The notes under the pieces were generated by a model. It did no database searches. It was not told the DNA's origin and saw nothing but the letters and a program-made list of their open reading frames with translations. DNA of 64,000 nt from Spisula solida. Its lineage: Eukaryota > Mollusca > Bivalvia > Venerida > Mactridae. How positions within the stretch are numbered: the stretch's first letter is position 1; every line of letters starts with the position of its first letter. Of this stretch, positions 11,533 through 23,769 are shown piece after piece. The DNA is taken from contig OX365957.1 of assembly GCA_947247005.1 (NCBI GenBank), positions 7,970,817 through 8,034,816 of the forward strand, given 5' to 3'. A program made the translations under genes and the position numbers.

Positions 11533-14500
11533 CTGAAAATAATATATAAAAATATATATACGAATAGGTACAAGTAGGCAACAATGAAATAACCAGAGAT
11601 GTTCGTAAAACACGTATGCCTCGATGGCAGCCCAAAAGTCAAAAATGTCTTCTGACCTCAAAATCAATAGAGGTCACCTACAGTTGATGATTGACCTTCA
11701 TGTAAAGTTTGAGGATTACAATGTCAAGAGGTCTTTAACTATTGAACGGAAACCATTTGGTCTACCGACGGCCCGACATATGCAAAAGTGAGGGGGCATA
11801 AATTTGCCTAGTTAATTATAACTACTTTATGTAGGTTACTGACGAGTGCAACATAGCACGAAACTAGTTTAACGACTAAGCGCTGCGCCGAGACATTGTG
11901 TAGCCAGTACCTTTACTTCTCTGCTACTTTATGTAGTACTTGGGTGTCTCACTGTGACACAGACAGACATACAACTTGGTTTAAACGATCGTCCTAGACA
12001 GTAGCGCTGTTATCGTCGTATACATGCCTTATTACAGCAATATTTAAACAAATAGTTTGCACCTAGATAGGAATTCAAACCATTACTTAACGGTATCATT
12101 GTCTAACGACCCCAAGGTTGCGCAACTAACAAGTCCTTATTTAGCTACACCACACAACACCACACTGGCCCCGATCTCACTAAGTATCTCAATATTGAGC
12201 TACATCTCGGTACTCGCTGAGTCCCTTCCATGCGAGACCAAAGATAGAAGAGGTATCACAAAATTGTTTTAAGTTTTTTAAGGCTCCACTTTCAGGATGT
12301 GATTTTATTTGAATCTCAATTTGAGATGAAAATTGGATTTGAAATGCTAGGGGAGATGAGGACCAGTAATGGGTTGATTTGAGAGTAACAAGAATCGTTG
12401 TAATCTTACCTGGGATAACATTTTCATCATCTGCTAAAGTTGTACATTGTACGACCTCAGAACTTCCTGACTTGCCCGCAGCATTGACAGCATTCAGACA
12501 GAAATAGTAGGTGGACGATTTACACAGGTTCTCCAACAATAACACCAGTATACCAGACGAATTGGCAGATATATTTGTAGAACATGTATCTTCCACACAG
12601 TTCTTTACTATAACCGTTTCCTAGAAAATGAATTGGAATTATTAGAGATAATATTATATTCCAAACCAGTGTTAGGCCTATACTTATGTCACAGGTTGGT
12701 TTTAACCTTGTGTCGGGTTCGAGTCCTACTCCAACCCTTGACCATCGTCCCGATCTCCGATTGTAGTTAGTTGTAGTTATAGGGTACAGAGTACAACAGT
12801 AGTGACTGTACGACCATGTCATGTAGTATACACTTGCTTAAATAACACCTTGCATACCTAATCTCTGTCTATTGTTATGGTAATTACCTTAGTGAGTGAC
12901 CAATCGATGTCGAGACACCAATCATAACTTGTGTATAATTGATGTATTGCACATCGATTGAATGCTATTGCTTTATCTTCCATTATTAAATATATTATTT
13001 CAATATATTTACAGGTAATTATCATAACAATATACTTCTATTACTTGATTTTACATCTTGGGCTAATTAAATGTATAGTTTATAATCATATTTATAGGTT
13101 TATGTCATGTTTTAAACCGTCCGTAATTCCGTCATTGTCGCCATTTTACATGGTGATGTAGATTTTATGTAATTATATGTAAAATCATAACTTGTGTATG
13201 ATTGATGTATTGCACATCGATTGAATGCTATTGCTTTATCTTCCATTATTAAATATATTATTTCAATATATTTACAGTTGTTGTCTTCCACGATATAAGA
13301 CTGCGGTGAGAACCCTCCCCTCGAATTTGTACAGGTTACTTTGTAACAAGGTTGTCTGACTATACAGATACACCACTATATACTGACCCATAACTGTACC
13401 ATATATAAATGAACTGTGACACTTATCGTTCATCAGTTCTATATTAAAGTTCACCCGCATGCTGTTTTATCGTTTGTTTTCGCTCTTCATTTGAGTAAAG
13501 CTACCATGATACGACCACCTATGACATCACTAGTGAAATAATGACGCAGGTGCATGTCGTCCAAAAATGTTTGATGTTCTACGCGATATAGAGGATGTGT
13601 AACTTTTTTCAACGCATATCTTTTGAATATATTCGATGTTTCTCAATAAAACGTTGCATTTGATGTTCCAAGATCTCTCTCCTTTACTAACAGAATGAAT
13701 GCTCCAAATTTGTATCGGAGTTAAAGATATCGGTGCCTGTGACCTCGAGCACAATCATTTTTATCACTTGTCGAAATATATTGACACAGTTTTGGGATAA
13801 GTATCCCTAAAATGAAACATACGTTACTGTCGCCACGTTAGATTTTCAACTTTATGAGCTTACTAAATCTATAATCTGTTTTGGGCTGCGCTTTTTATGT
13901 TCCGATTACAATGTACCGAATTTCATGAGCTTATTGATGTAATGGCAGCTTTATATTGAATGCAGTTCATATTGAGGTACCAGTTCAAAATGTGTCACTA
14001 AACTTGTCAATAATTGCACATTGTATCTTTTGATGTACGTGCCAATCATTTGTAGTGCATATGTTTCAATTATTGGTTCATTAAACAGTAGTTTAAATGC
14101 TAGCAAATGATAAAATGTCAACTTTACGATGAACAATAACCTAATTTTGAAAATGTGCGATTGTTTTCGTGAAAAAATCAACTGGGCGTTTAAGACTGAA
14201 ACATACGTTACCATAGTTTTAGGGAAAGTATAACGTGCAACACATGTTATAAACATTATAATAGGTATATAAGGCCATATCCATTTCACTATATTGGGAT
14301 CTACAGAGGAACACATCCGTATGGTAATGTTGGAGGGTTGAAAAGTTGAAAAGAAACATACGTTACGAAACACACGTTACAAAACAAATACACTGAAGGA
14401 GGTTTCAACGCTCAAAACAATGGTGTACGGGTACTGTACGGATTTATATGACAGGTGACATCTTTTGAGTACATGGCTGTAATGTTTAAAATAGGTTAAC

Positions 14501-17500
14501 TGGGCTGACAATATTGCTGATTGTTGACATCTTTGAAAACGATTTTATTCAACAAATACCATGTGTCAAGTAAGTGCTCCTTGTGAATGTTGTAGATCAC
14601 TGGATCTTTAGATTTATTTTAAACATACATATCATAGTATGCTTATATCAACATGCACTGTATATTTATACATACTCCAGTGTATACATCAACAAAGTCT
14701 CCAATCTGGTTTGAAACATGCGTTACGGTTGGTAACGTAAGTTTCACAGTTCAGATTCGTGTCAATATCAGCTTTTATTTAATGAAACGCCATCTTTTAT
14801 TTGATGTAACGCTTCATATGCGCTTTTGAAATATGCATTTTAATATAGATATCATATTTAAACAACAAAACATTGACGAAGGGTATGCTTATTAAGATAT
14901 ATTTCTTTTTTTACAAAATCTGCTGAATGAGCGTGTTGTCCTGAAAAAGTTTATTTAAGTTAATAAAATGTGGTTCTAGTACACATATATTCATATATAT
15001 ATACTTAGTAGATATATTATTCATCTCAGCTCTGCACAATTACTGATAGTATGAAGGGTTTTACAACATATTACATACTGTGAATGTCTAAAAAGATTGG
15101 TAATGTCATTAAGCTCTCAGCTAAGACTAACCTGAATCGAGTTTAATGCAAATAGTTGTACAATAAATTGTTTTCTGTGTGAAGACATAGCTTATATAAG
15201 GTTTGGGAATGTTTTGAAGTCAGCAACAGTATAACTTACACAAGAGGCATTAAAAATAATAAAGAAACAAGGAGAAAACAAAAAAAAAAGAAGAAAATTA
15301 CAGAGATTTTCAAAGTCAAAATAACAAGGCATTCATTGCCAATAATAGTTATAATTGATCGAAGTTTTTTTACGCGCACAATGCTGTGTACAAATACACA
15401 TGTTTAAAATGTTAAGCTGTCCATTACTGTTCATACTTTCACATTTTTAAGTGCTGATAAATATAAAAAAAATATTCATTTTGTAACATACGTTACTATA
15501 ACTTTATGCATTTAAATAACTCTGATTATACAATACTATTTGAGAAAATTAATCCTTTTAATGTTTTCATTCGCTAAATCTTGTTTTATAACAACAGAGT
15601 GAATGTACATGATCAAACAAAACATATTTGTTTGCTATTTTACAATGTAAGATACTAAAATAAAAATACCATATTTGAATACGTGCGATTGCTTCATCAG
15701 CTGAATGTGACGTCTCAAAATCGTTTTTATGGAAGCATAATTACTATGTTTATTAAATAAATAAAACAACTAGTCCGTACTTCTTTCAATGTGTATTTAA
15801 TTACCACGGGTATGTATGTAGGTACAACGAAACATACGTTACTGATATTGTGCCGTGTATGTATTGAGCCACTTGGTTGTCAACAACAACGAGGAGATTG
15901 ATATAATCATTTTGGCAAATGATTCAACACACATATCGCTAGTAAATGGCGGGTATTAAATTGGAAAAAAAGGTAGTTGATTTTTTCATTTTTATAATTA
16001 CCAAATGCAACGTTTTATTGAGAAACAGCGATTATGCGTCAATTTTTTAAGCATTTTTCATTGTCATGGTCAAATGAAATTTAATGCTTATACATGTACA
16101 TGGAATAACAATTTTTACAACTTCCCAAATGTAACATGTAATCATGATTTAATACAAGAGCCTGTTTTCAAACTTCATCATATTGAGTAGATCTATGTAT
16201 GTGTCATTAATGGATCCATTAGTCGGAGTACCCAAAACAAAGTCGACAGGACATGGCATTTTACCATTGCCTTATACTGTAAAATCAGAACTTTTCGCGA
16301 GGTAAAACATTCGCGGATTGGAAGTAGTTCGAGAAGTTAAATGTTCGCGATTATTGAGCTGAAGAACGAACGACTTTCTGTGTTATTGAGCTGAAGAACG
16401 AACGACTTTCTGTGTTTTACTGTCATTGTTTAAGGTAACAAGTATAATTATATTTTCAATTTGAATTGGTTTCGCAAATATAGCTGGCCACTGACCTCTA
16501 GTTCCACGTTTTTCTGTTCCTCGGAGCAGAAATGTATTTCGTATTGGTCAACAACTTCATGTACGCTGTTTGGAGGACAAAGTGCAAGGACAACCGAATT
16601 CTCACTTCTCGAACATCTTGTGACGTCAACAATTGGTGTAGATGGCGCTGTAAGTGGAACAAATATTGTCGTAGTGGAAGTCTAAAATAATATTACCTGT
16701 GCATAATATTTTACCGGTCCCCATTTACATGCATTGCATAATTGCATTAAATGTTACCCAAACAAATATGGGATCCTGTAAACATTTGTATTTTTGCCGC
16801 AAACACAAAGGTTGTTCAAAACTAAACAGGGCTATTATCATTGAAATATTATTTTGCAACTGTTACTGTTACATAACATTATAATTTTTCAAATGAGAAT
16901 CGAGATAATCCGGTCAACAGCAGACTAGACATTTACCGGCACTCTTTTTTCCCCTCGCACTACGACTGTGGAACATTCTACCAGAGTCCACTCCCTAGAG
17001 GCATTCAAGGGAGCGCTGGCCAACATGCTGTAGAAGGACACCCAGAACTTATTGTTTTTAACCTATGTATGCCTATATATTTGCGTCACAATTTAAACAT
17101 TATTTGTACGACGATGCCCCAGAGGGGATTTTGTACTTCACCATAAGAAGAACAGAATACGACCATTGCGAGGTTCTGATAACAGATTCAGTTCAAACTA
17201 AAAATGTTATTCTTGGAGTTATCGTGTTCTTTTTTTATTTCTCCCTCGATGGGTCGAATCCTCTAAGCGATGACGTCACGTAATGCGTTGGAGTTTGATC
17301 AATGGGAAAATTCATAGTCATGGTATGATACTGAACTTACGACTAAGATATTGTAATTCTCGGAGTAAAACCTTCTCTCGTCGACAGTCGACAACCTTGC
17401 TATATAGATCGTCTGTGTCTAAGGGTGATATGGGGACAGCGCTTTCACAATCTAGTGTAGCTTTTTGCAACCTAAAAAGAAAAAATAGATAACAAAGTAC

Positions 17501-20500
17501 GAAATAAATCCACTAACACGTGTTTGCTAACGTGGCTCATGAAACTGGTTGTATTACAAAGACAACCCAAATGAAACGCCTATAGTTAACATAATTTTGC
17601 CAGTCTAACTTACATTCAAGTGTTAGGTTTGAGACACCGCAGCCAGTTGATATTGTGTTTTAAAAAGTGTTCATTATTGCAGGCAAATACAGATAACCTT
17701 ATTATGTACCGGTGAGTTATGATACGTTGAATTTGATTCATTCAGCTATTTTATTGCTGGAACTTTGAGAGCATTCACCTTTTTTAACTGAATCTATGCC
17801 ATTCAGCTTTTTGACATCTATGACTTGGGCTTAGCGGTTAAATTCATTTCCTCGTTCAGTTATTGTGTTAGGTATTGTGTTGTGTAATTGTGATATGTGT
17901 TGTTAGGTATTGTGTTGTGTAAGTGTGGTATGTGTTGTTTTTACGCTTTCTGTGCTCGGCTGGTTAAGTTGGGTGCTGCCTATTCTGTCCAATTTTATAT
18001 TTATCTTTTTAAATGCTTTAAACCATGTTCAGTAAACACAGTATAGCTTGTAGAAATTGATAGCACACGGAGTTATAATAGTAATACACTGATTCAAAGA
18101 TATCCCATCCAGCAAACATATGTCCTAGAAATACTACCTACATTAGTTAGCATTCTATCATGTGTCCTAGAAATACTACCTACATTAGTTAGCATTCTAT
18201 CATGTGTCCTAGAAATACTACCTACATTAGTAAGCATTCTATCATGTGTCCTAGAAATACTACCTACATTAGTTAGCATTCTATCATGTGTCCTAAAAAT
18301 ACTATCTACATTAGTTAGGATTCTATCATGTGTCCTAGAAATACTACCTACATTAGTTAGCATTCTATCATGTGTCCTAGAAATACTACCTACATTAGTT
18401 AGGATTCTATCATGTGTCCTAGAAATACTACCTACATTAGTTAGCATTCTATCATGTGTCCTAGAAATACTACCTACATTAGTTAGCATTCTATCATGTG
18501 TCCTAGAAATACTACCTACATTAGTAAGCATTCTATCATGTGTCCTAGAAATACTACCTACATTAGTTAGGATTCTATCATGTGTCCTAGAAATACTACC
18601 TACATTAGTAAGCATTCTATCATGTGTCCTAGAAATACTACCTACATTAGTTAGCATTCTATCATGTGTCCTAGAAATACTACCTACATTAGTTAGCATT
18701 CTATCATGTGTCCTAAAAATACTATCTACATTAGTTAGGATTCTATCATGTGTCCTAGAAATACTACCTACATCAGTTAGCATTCTATCATGTGTCCTAG
18801 AAATACTACCTACATTAGTTAGCATTCTATCATGTGTCCTAAAAATACTATCTACATTAGTTAGGATTCTATCATGTGTCCTAGAAATACTACCTACATT
18901 AGTTAGCATTCTATCATGTGTCCTAGAAATACTACCTACATCAGTTAGCATTCTATCATGTGTCCTAGAAATACTACCTACATCAGTTAGCATTCTATCA
19001 TGTGTCCTAGAAATACTACCTACATTAGTTAGCATTCTATCATGTGTCCTAAAAATACTATCTACATTAGTTAGGATTCTATCATGTGTCCTAGAAATAC
19101 TACCTACATTAGTTAGCATTCTATCATGTGTCCTAGAAATACTACCTACATTAGTTAGGATTCTATCATGTGTCCTAGAAATACTACCTACATTAGTTAG
19201 CATTCTATCATGTGTCCTAGAAATACTACCTACATTAGTTAGCATTATATCATGTGTCCTAGAAATACTACCTACATTAGTTAGGATTCTATCATGTGTC
19301 CTAGAAATACTACCTACATTAGTTAGCATTCTATCATGTGTCCTAGAAATACTACCTACATTAGTTAGCATTATATCATGTGTCCTAGAAATACTACCTA
19401 CATTAGTAAGCATTCTATCATGTGTCCTAGAAATACTACCTACATTAGTTAGGATTCTATCATGTGTCCTAGAAATACTACCTACATTAGTAAGCATTCT
19501 ATCATGTGTCCTAGAAATACTACCTACATCAGTTAGCATTCTATCATGTGTCCTAGAAATACTACCTACATTAGTAAGCATTCTATCATGTGTCCTAGAA
19601 ATACTACCTACATTAGTTAGCATTCTATCATGTGTCCTAGAAATACTACCTACATTAGTTAGGATTCTATCATGTGTCCTAGAAATACTACCTACATTAG
19701 TTAGGATTCTATCATGTGTCCTAGAAATACTACCTACATTAGTTAGCATTCTATCATGTGTCCTAGAAATACTACCTACATTAGTTAGGATTCTTTCATG
19801 TGTCCTAGAAATACTACCTACATTAGTTAGCATTCTATCATGTGTCCTAGAAATACTACCTACATCAGTTAGGATTCTATTGAAGAAGAATACTATTATA
19901 ACAGTAATTAATACAGTAATTCTACATACCTTTCATTAAGGGTACTAGCAATCTGAAAGTATAAACAATGACATAGTGCTAAGTGCTAAAAATACAATAT
20001 TACATGACACAATTAGAACTTTATCATATTTTCTGACACAGCATGAGATACCAGATTTCATCCAGGCTTACGCTGTTTTAGAATGGGTTGTTTAATTGCA
20101 TCGTATTTCAAATGGTGTTTTGCCAGTACAATTTCAGTATTACGTGTCCCAGCAAGGTGACCAATCAAGTGCTCTTGGAATGACTTATCAGTAAGCAATT
20201 AGCAACTTCTCTTCTTGTTCATCTGATACATGTTTACAATGTAGGAGATTCTAATGTGAATATTGGTCTGTAGCATTCGTATACATAATTATACTAGATC
20301 ATAAATGTAATTTTTGGATAGGATTTGTTCTTTATATATGTAACGTTATACATACGCCTATATGACTACGACTAACCAAATGACAAGAAAATTATACAAA
20401 AACACTTCTACTAATAAATGTACGAGTTTGTATCGATAACAAAACTAACAATAAATACCTCAAGAAATTGTGTTTTCTCGGACCCTAAAACATCCTGAAC

Positions 20501-23500
20501 GTAGCTTTGTAATCCTTGTGAAGCCCCTAACATTTTCTCCATCTTTTTTATACTTTCCTCAAAACTATTTTGGTGTATTCGTTCTTCGTATTCTAGGTCG
20601 GCCAAGAAGTAATTACGTTTATTTTCGACCTCTGCCAGTAAAGCATCACATTGCATGTTGATTTCGTCCCGTCGTCTTGACAACACGTGCTGAAATAAAG
20701 CGTTAGTCTATAGTAGTCACGTGAACAAAAACATTTAATAACGTCACATAAAGTAAAACTTGTACCATTTTTATTGGCGCCCCGATGGATCGGGGCGTCT
20801 GTATTGGAGGACTTTGTTATAATGAGCTGAAAGACAATTCCCCCATGGTGAGCCTCAACTTGTATGAAGTTTATGAACACTTCCCCGTGTTGAGCCTCAA
20901 TTCGTAAGAAGTTCATAAATAATTTCCCGCGTGGAGCCTCAATTTAACTATATAATATAACTTTATTTGATTTACATACATAAATTCCCCTTACGAACCT
21001 CGCTGATCCGGCCGGCGAAATAACTTATTTGCATAAAGCTAATTGTTCATATACCTGTTGTATTTTATTCTTGTTTTTTTTTAACTTATCATATGGAAAC
21101 TTTCAAATTGATAGCAATGCCTTTACACTCAGCTTTGTTTGTTAAATTTATACAACCAATGAAATAGTATGCACCAAATATGGAATTTGCACATACTGAA
21201 TTGCTATCGGATATATAGCTATACAAACTTTACACACAATACACCATTTGACTATTACATTATACTAATTGCCAATAAACTGAAATTAGCATTATGAAGT
21301 TACTACACATCACATCACACTGAAATGAGTTGTAAATGATGTGAATCTGCATTGTTTGCCATTTGATAAAATTAAATGAATAGCATGCGTATATTTATAA
21401 AACATGCTTGTACAAGAGGATTAAGGTACAAACTAAGATCCTTAATATTCAAGATGAAAATATATTTTTTGTATTTCACTTTGGCCATTATATTTTGAAA
21501 AATACAACACCTGCTGTTTCTTATAAAGATCAATCATATATGTCTTTACAGTTTTCAGAACTTCTTTTATGGCGCCCTTTGATGCTTTGCATCAATGGTT
21601 ATCTTGTTATGTCTTTGGTATGACACAGCCTGGTATCGATCCGGTTATAACTTTACAGAAACGTTTAGGTCGTGTATAAAACAGAATTTACATTCCTATT
21701 TTCAAAAATTGTATTTGTTCCATTTATTTGGTCCTTGATTTACAAACTTGCTTGTGAGTTTATTGGGTGTTTTTCTTTTTCATGTAATTGCCGACCAAGC
21801 TGTTTTATACAAATATATAGCTAAGGACATTTAACATGGTATCCTTGATTATCCGTGCTAATCCGTTTTCCAATCAGAGTTGTTATTTATCTAATCAAAA
21901 TAGTCTAACGGTACAATAACGAAAACACACGATAATTAATTAGCCCAAGTCAAATGTTCTTAGCTATGGTGCAGATGTACATATGAGCCCATATTAAAAG
22001 ACAATTCAGCTTTAATTACAACACTGCTTCCAATGTAAATAAGAAAACATTGAAGCAGAACATCCAACAACGCCGTAAAATACAAGAATTGCGTAAGTAT
22101 ATTACCTGTACGTCTTTTAATCCGTCTTTAAAATCTTTCAAGTTAGTGACTACTATAGCTTGGCTGTTTGATAATTTGTCAGAGTTATCTTCTATGCAAT
22201 TCTGAAAATAAGAATAAATAAGTAAAATATAATAAAATAATATATTTGTGAATGTATACACTGACCGAATTTTCAAAATGGTCAGTTCGAGTCTACTGAT
22301 AGCTTTAAACACATTGCCAGTGTTACAAACACAAACCTCATATAGGATATTCTTTGCAAACGCCTTCGATCGTATAATAAGAAATTATTACAAAGTCAAC
22401 AGTTTTTACCTGAAGTTATACTTTACGACCTAAGAAGAAGGACCCTAAAGGGACCGATAACACACGAAATATATGACATAGCCTTATCTCGACAATCCCG
22501 TTGACTACATGTATTTAGAATACTAGTTAGTGCTGTCCATTTTGTCCATGGTATTCCTGTATAAAATTTGAAACAATATCAGTAACAGTGGTAAGAAACA
22601 CTAAGCCTGGTACTGTTATATATTCAGCTCATTTGCTGTGCGATATTCAAGTTAATGGACTAGTGTCATAATACAGATAATTGTATGACAGAAACACTGT
22701 CCATGAGGCATAATATTACCTGAAGTGAGCTGCCAACTGCTGATTTAATGTTTAAGCATCGTCGTCAACATGACCAGTTAACGTTTCAACTCAGCAAACC
22801 ATCGCTTTAACATCTTTTTCCACTTCACTACTATCTAGCTTACTTCACACTCATAGGAAACACACGTATTCACCTACCTTAAATTCTCTATAGGCGTGTT
22901 CAATTGGCTGTACCGGATGTCCGGTGTGAACTGCGCTGTCATCAGTTCCGGAAGAGAATGGCTGCGTGCACATACAACAGTATGTATCAGTTAGAGTTTT
23001 ATGAGACGATGAACTATTTAACTCGTTGGATCTATTGTTGTCACTTTTGGTTAATTTTCTGTTTGACTGTGTCCCTGGTTCCACAAATTCGTGAGTATTG
23101 TATGGCTCCCGGTTCGGATGATTTTGTCGTAAGCACGTGGCACAAAAATGGCTGCAACAGGAAGTACAATACTTTTTCGCGCGTTTTTGTGTTGCAGAAC
23201 TTTTACAATGCTGGCATTTAATGTCTGTCGTTGTATTAAGTGATTTCGTTAATGAAGATAGCGTGTGTACACTACTGTTTAGTAATGATAAAGATTTTGC
23301 TAAGTTCTCGTTTGTGGGGGGAGTACTACTCGCTGAACAAGGCGTCTGTTTCGTGCTATGGTCGACAGTCGCAGACGACAATGATGGGGCAGATTTATCA
23401 TTCGTTTGTTCCTTTTTGTACCGTTCTATGATATTTTCTAGGGCGATCACTCTTGGTAGACTTGAAATCCCTCCGCTAACGTAGCAGTTATCCCTACACA

Positions 23501-23645
23501 CGGGACAACGTATAAAATTAAAGTCGAATAATTGTTCCGCACACGGTGACCGGCATAGCACGTGTGAGCAGGGGAGAATTATAGGATATGTGTATAATTC
23601 CAGACATATCGGACACTGAAGGTCATTATCCACCTCTACGTCCAT
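11237..23645 (-). CDS. TRIM-type E3 ligase gene: RING, B-box, coiled coil, COS, FN3, FN3
   Basis: Eight exons are joined: 22878-23645, 22106-22201, 20459-20689, 19930-19952, 17341-17471, 16496-16647, 12410-12620, 11237-11532. They sum to 1908 nt (635 aa plus stop) with every junction GT-AG and in phase. Residues 11-50 form a C3HC4 RING (C11, C14, C26, H28, C31, C35, C47, C50). Residues 144-185 are a B-box 1 and 223-250 a divergent, short B-box 2. Residues 257-372 are coiled coil, about 373-416 a COS-like segment, and about 418-635 two FN3 domains. No B30.2/SPRY follows. By family knowledge such proteins are E3 ubiquitin ligases, and COS/FN3 types associate with microtubules; vertebrate TRIM42 (class III) is the nearest known layout but has one FN3. 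The start at 23645 is favoured because it places the RING near the N-terminus; the frame stays open upstream, so a further 5' exon is possible. Confidence 0.85.
11640..11800. repeat. Dispersed repeat, related in inverted form to 57840-58100
   Basis: Both copies contain gaacggaaaccatttggtct (or its complement) and aggtcac/gtgacct tracts, as in a diverged interspersed repeat of molluscan type. Confidence 0.5.
12410..12620 (-). CDS. TRIM exon 7: second half of FN3 domain 1
   Basis: The acceptor is cattttctag and the donor gtaaga. The peptide has SSTYYFCLNAVNAAGKSGSS, the classic FN3 F/G-strand signature (Y-x-F-x-V-x-A-x-N-x-x-G-x-S), then a linker ending DENVIP. Length is 211 nt, ending in phase 1. 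Confidence 0.88.
12920..13277. repeat. 95-bp direct repeat pair
   Basis: The block from atcataacttgtgt to atatatttacag occurs at 12920-13014 and again at 13183-13277, almost identical, separated by 168 bp of AT-rich sequence. It is intronic in the TRIM gene. Confidence 0.85.
13814..15842. repeat. Dispersed 14-nt motif GAAACATACGTTAC
   Basis: Matches lie at 13814, 14198, 14353, 14367 (one change), 14713 (one change), 15483 (one change) and 15829, with an inverted near-match at 14731-14747. All are in the 3.9-kb TRIM intron between exons 6 and 7. The spacing is irregular, so this is not a simple tandem array. Confidence 0.6.
16353..16417. repeat. 32-bp direct duplication in a non-coding block
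   Basis: The segment ttattgagctgaagaacgaa plus cgactttctgtg occurs twice in tandem, next to TTCGCG-rich sequence at 16290-16350. It is probably part of a decayed transposable element. Confidence 0.6.
16496..16647 (-). CDS. TRIM exon 6: first half of FN3 domain 1
   Basis: The acceptor is tttgttccacttacag and the donor gtcagt. The junction codon plus PSTPIVDVTRCSRSENSVVL gives the linker and strands A and B of an FN3 fold, then VDQYEIHFCSEE (strand C). An alternative acceptor 35 nt upstream would break the frame, so the chosen one is required. It ends phase 0. Confidence 0.82.
16940..17045 (+). pseudogene. LINE reverse-transcriptase C-terminal remnant
   Basis: The plus strand reads LRLWNILPEST then, after a one-base frameshift, LEAFKGALANML and a stop. 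This is the usual C-terminal signature of many animal LINE ORF2 proteins (W-N-x-LP followed by a short helix). It lies antisense inside a TRIM intron. It is only about 35 codons long, so the family is uncertain. Confidence 0.6.
17341..17471 (-). CDS. TRIM exon 5: COS-like segment, 131 nt
   Basis: Acceptor ctattttttctttttag and donor gtaagt are both strong. The frame set by the 23-nt exon gives LQKATLDCESAVPISPL and REKVLLRELQYLS. The last part resembles the COS-box end that precedes FN3 in microtubule-associated TRIMs. It ends in phase 1. Confidence 0.82.
18118..19880. repeat. 42-bp minisatellite, about 42 copies, in a TRIM intron
   Basis: Units of 42 bp contain ctacctacattagttagcat, then tctatcatgtgtcctagaaa. 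The array sits in the intron between TRIM exons 4 and 5. On the minus (sense) strand it is open for 579 codons repeating MLTNVGSISRTHDR, because 42 is a multiple of three and the unit happens to lack stops. Sub-variants (aaaaatactatctac paired with ggattct) recur as linked blocks, indicating higher-order amplification. The gene model splices over it, so coding use is unlikely. Confidence 0.93.
19930..19952 (-). CDS. TRIM microexon 4: 23 nt
   Basis: Acceptor actttcag and donor gtatgt bound exactly 23 nt encoding IASTLNE plus two bases of an arginine codon. It supplies the phase needed for exon 5 and has the size of the small exon following the 231-nt exon in many TRIM genes. It lies just outside the 42-bp array. 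Confidence 0.8.
20459..20689 (-). CDS. TRIM exon 3: coiled coil, 231 nt
   Basis: Acceptor ctttatttcag and donor gtattt bound 77 codons, phase 0. The peptide has strong heptad character (RRRDEINMQCDALLAEVENK, then EESIKKMEKML) and ends SEKTQFLE, matching the usual end of the TRIM coiled-coil exon. Confidence 0.88.
20825..20945. repeat. Short degenerate tandem repeat, about 3 units
   Basis: The phrase gagcctcaa recurs with aagaagttcataaa-like spacers at a period of about 50-57 bp, in the TRIM intron just upstream of the 231-nt exon. Confidence 0.5.
22106..22201 (-). CDS. TRIM exon 2: coiled coil, 96 nt
   Basis: Bounded by acceptor tattttcag and donor gtaata, phase 0 at both ends, it encodes 32 residues (NCIEDNSDKL to DGLKDVQ). 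A 96-nt exon at this point is the size seen in many TRIM genes. Confidence 0.85.
22878..23645 (-). CDS. TRIM exon 1: RING and B-boxes (residues 1-256)
   Basis: The exon starts at MDVEVDNDLQCPICLEL and ends in AATTTAAG before donor gtaggt. The RING is followed by SSLPRVIALENIIERY, a helix typical after TRIM RINGs, then a Ser/Thr-rich linker of about 60 residues, then CQHCKSS to CLRQNHPN (B-box 1). B-box 2 retains CCMC and HTGH but is shorter than usual. The frame is open further upstream past an in-frame ATG at 23744. There, tgtattttcag at about 23735 could instead be an acceptor for an upstream leader exon. Confidence 0.88.
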
Positions 23646-23769
23646 CGTTAGTGAAGAGTTCAGGTTCTTTGGAGACAACTTCCGGTGTTTTAAAATTCCT
23701 CTTGCATTACCGGACGAATGTATTCTTTGTTCCTGAAAATACATTAAATGTGATTTTAAAACATAGCAT

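Noticed and set aside
16648..16682. Upstream acceptor (attattttag) for TRIM exon 6
   Set aside because: Joined to exon 5 it gives the wrong phase and an early stop. The acceptor at 16648 restores the FN3 frame.
18094..19833. 579-codon minus-strand ORF as a real repeat protein
   Set aside because: It lies in an intron of a well-supported gene model, and the period of 42 explains its openness. It is kept only as a finding to test.
20593..20916. 107-codon minus-strand ORF overlapping TRIM exon 3
   Set aside because: It is in a different frame from the splice-supported coiled-coil exon and includes a degenerate repeat.
22904..23484. Plus-strand frames of 105 and 115 codons
   Set aside because: They are antisense to the RING/B-box exon, whose zinc-ligand pattern fixes the coding strand.
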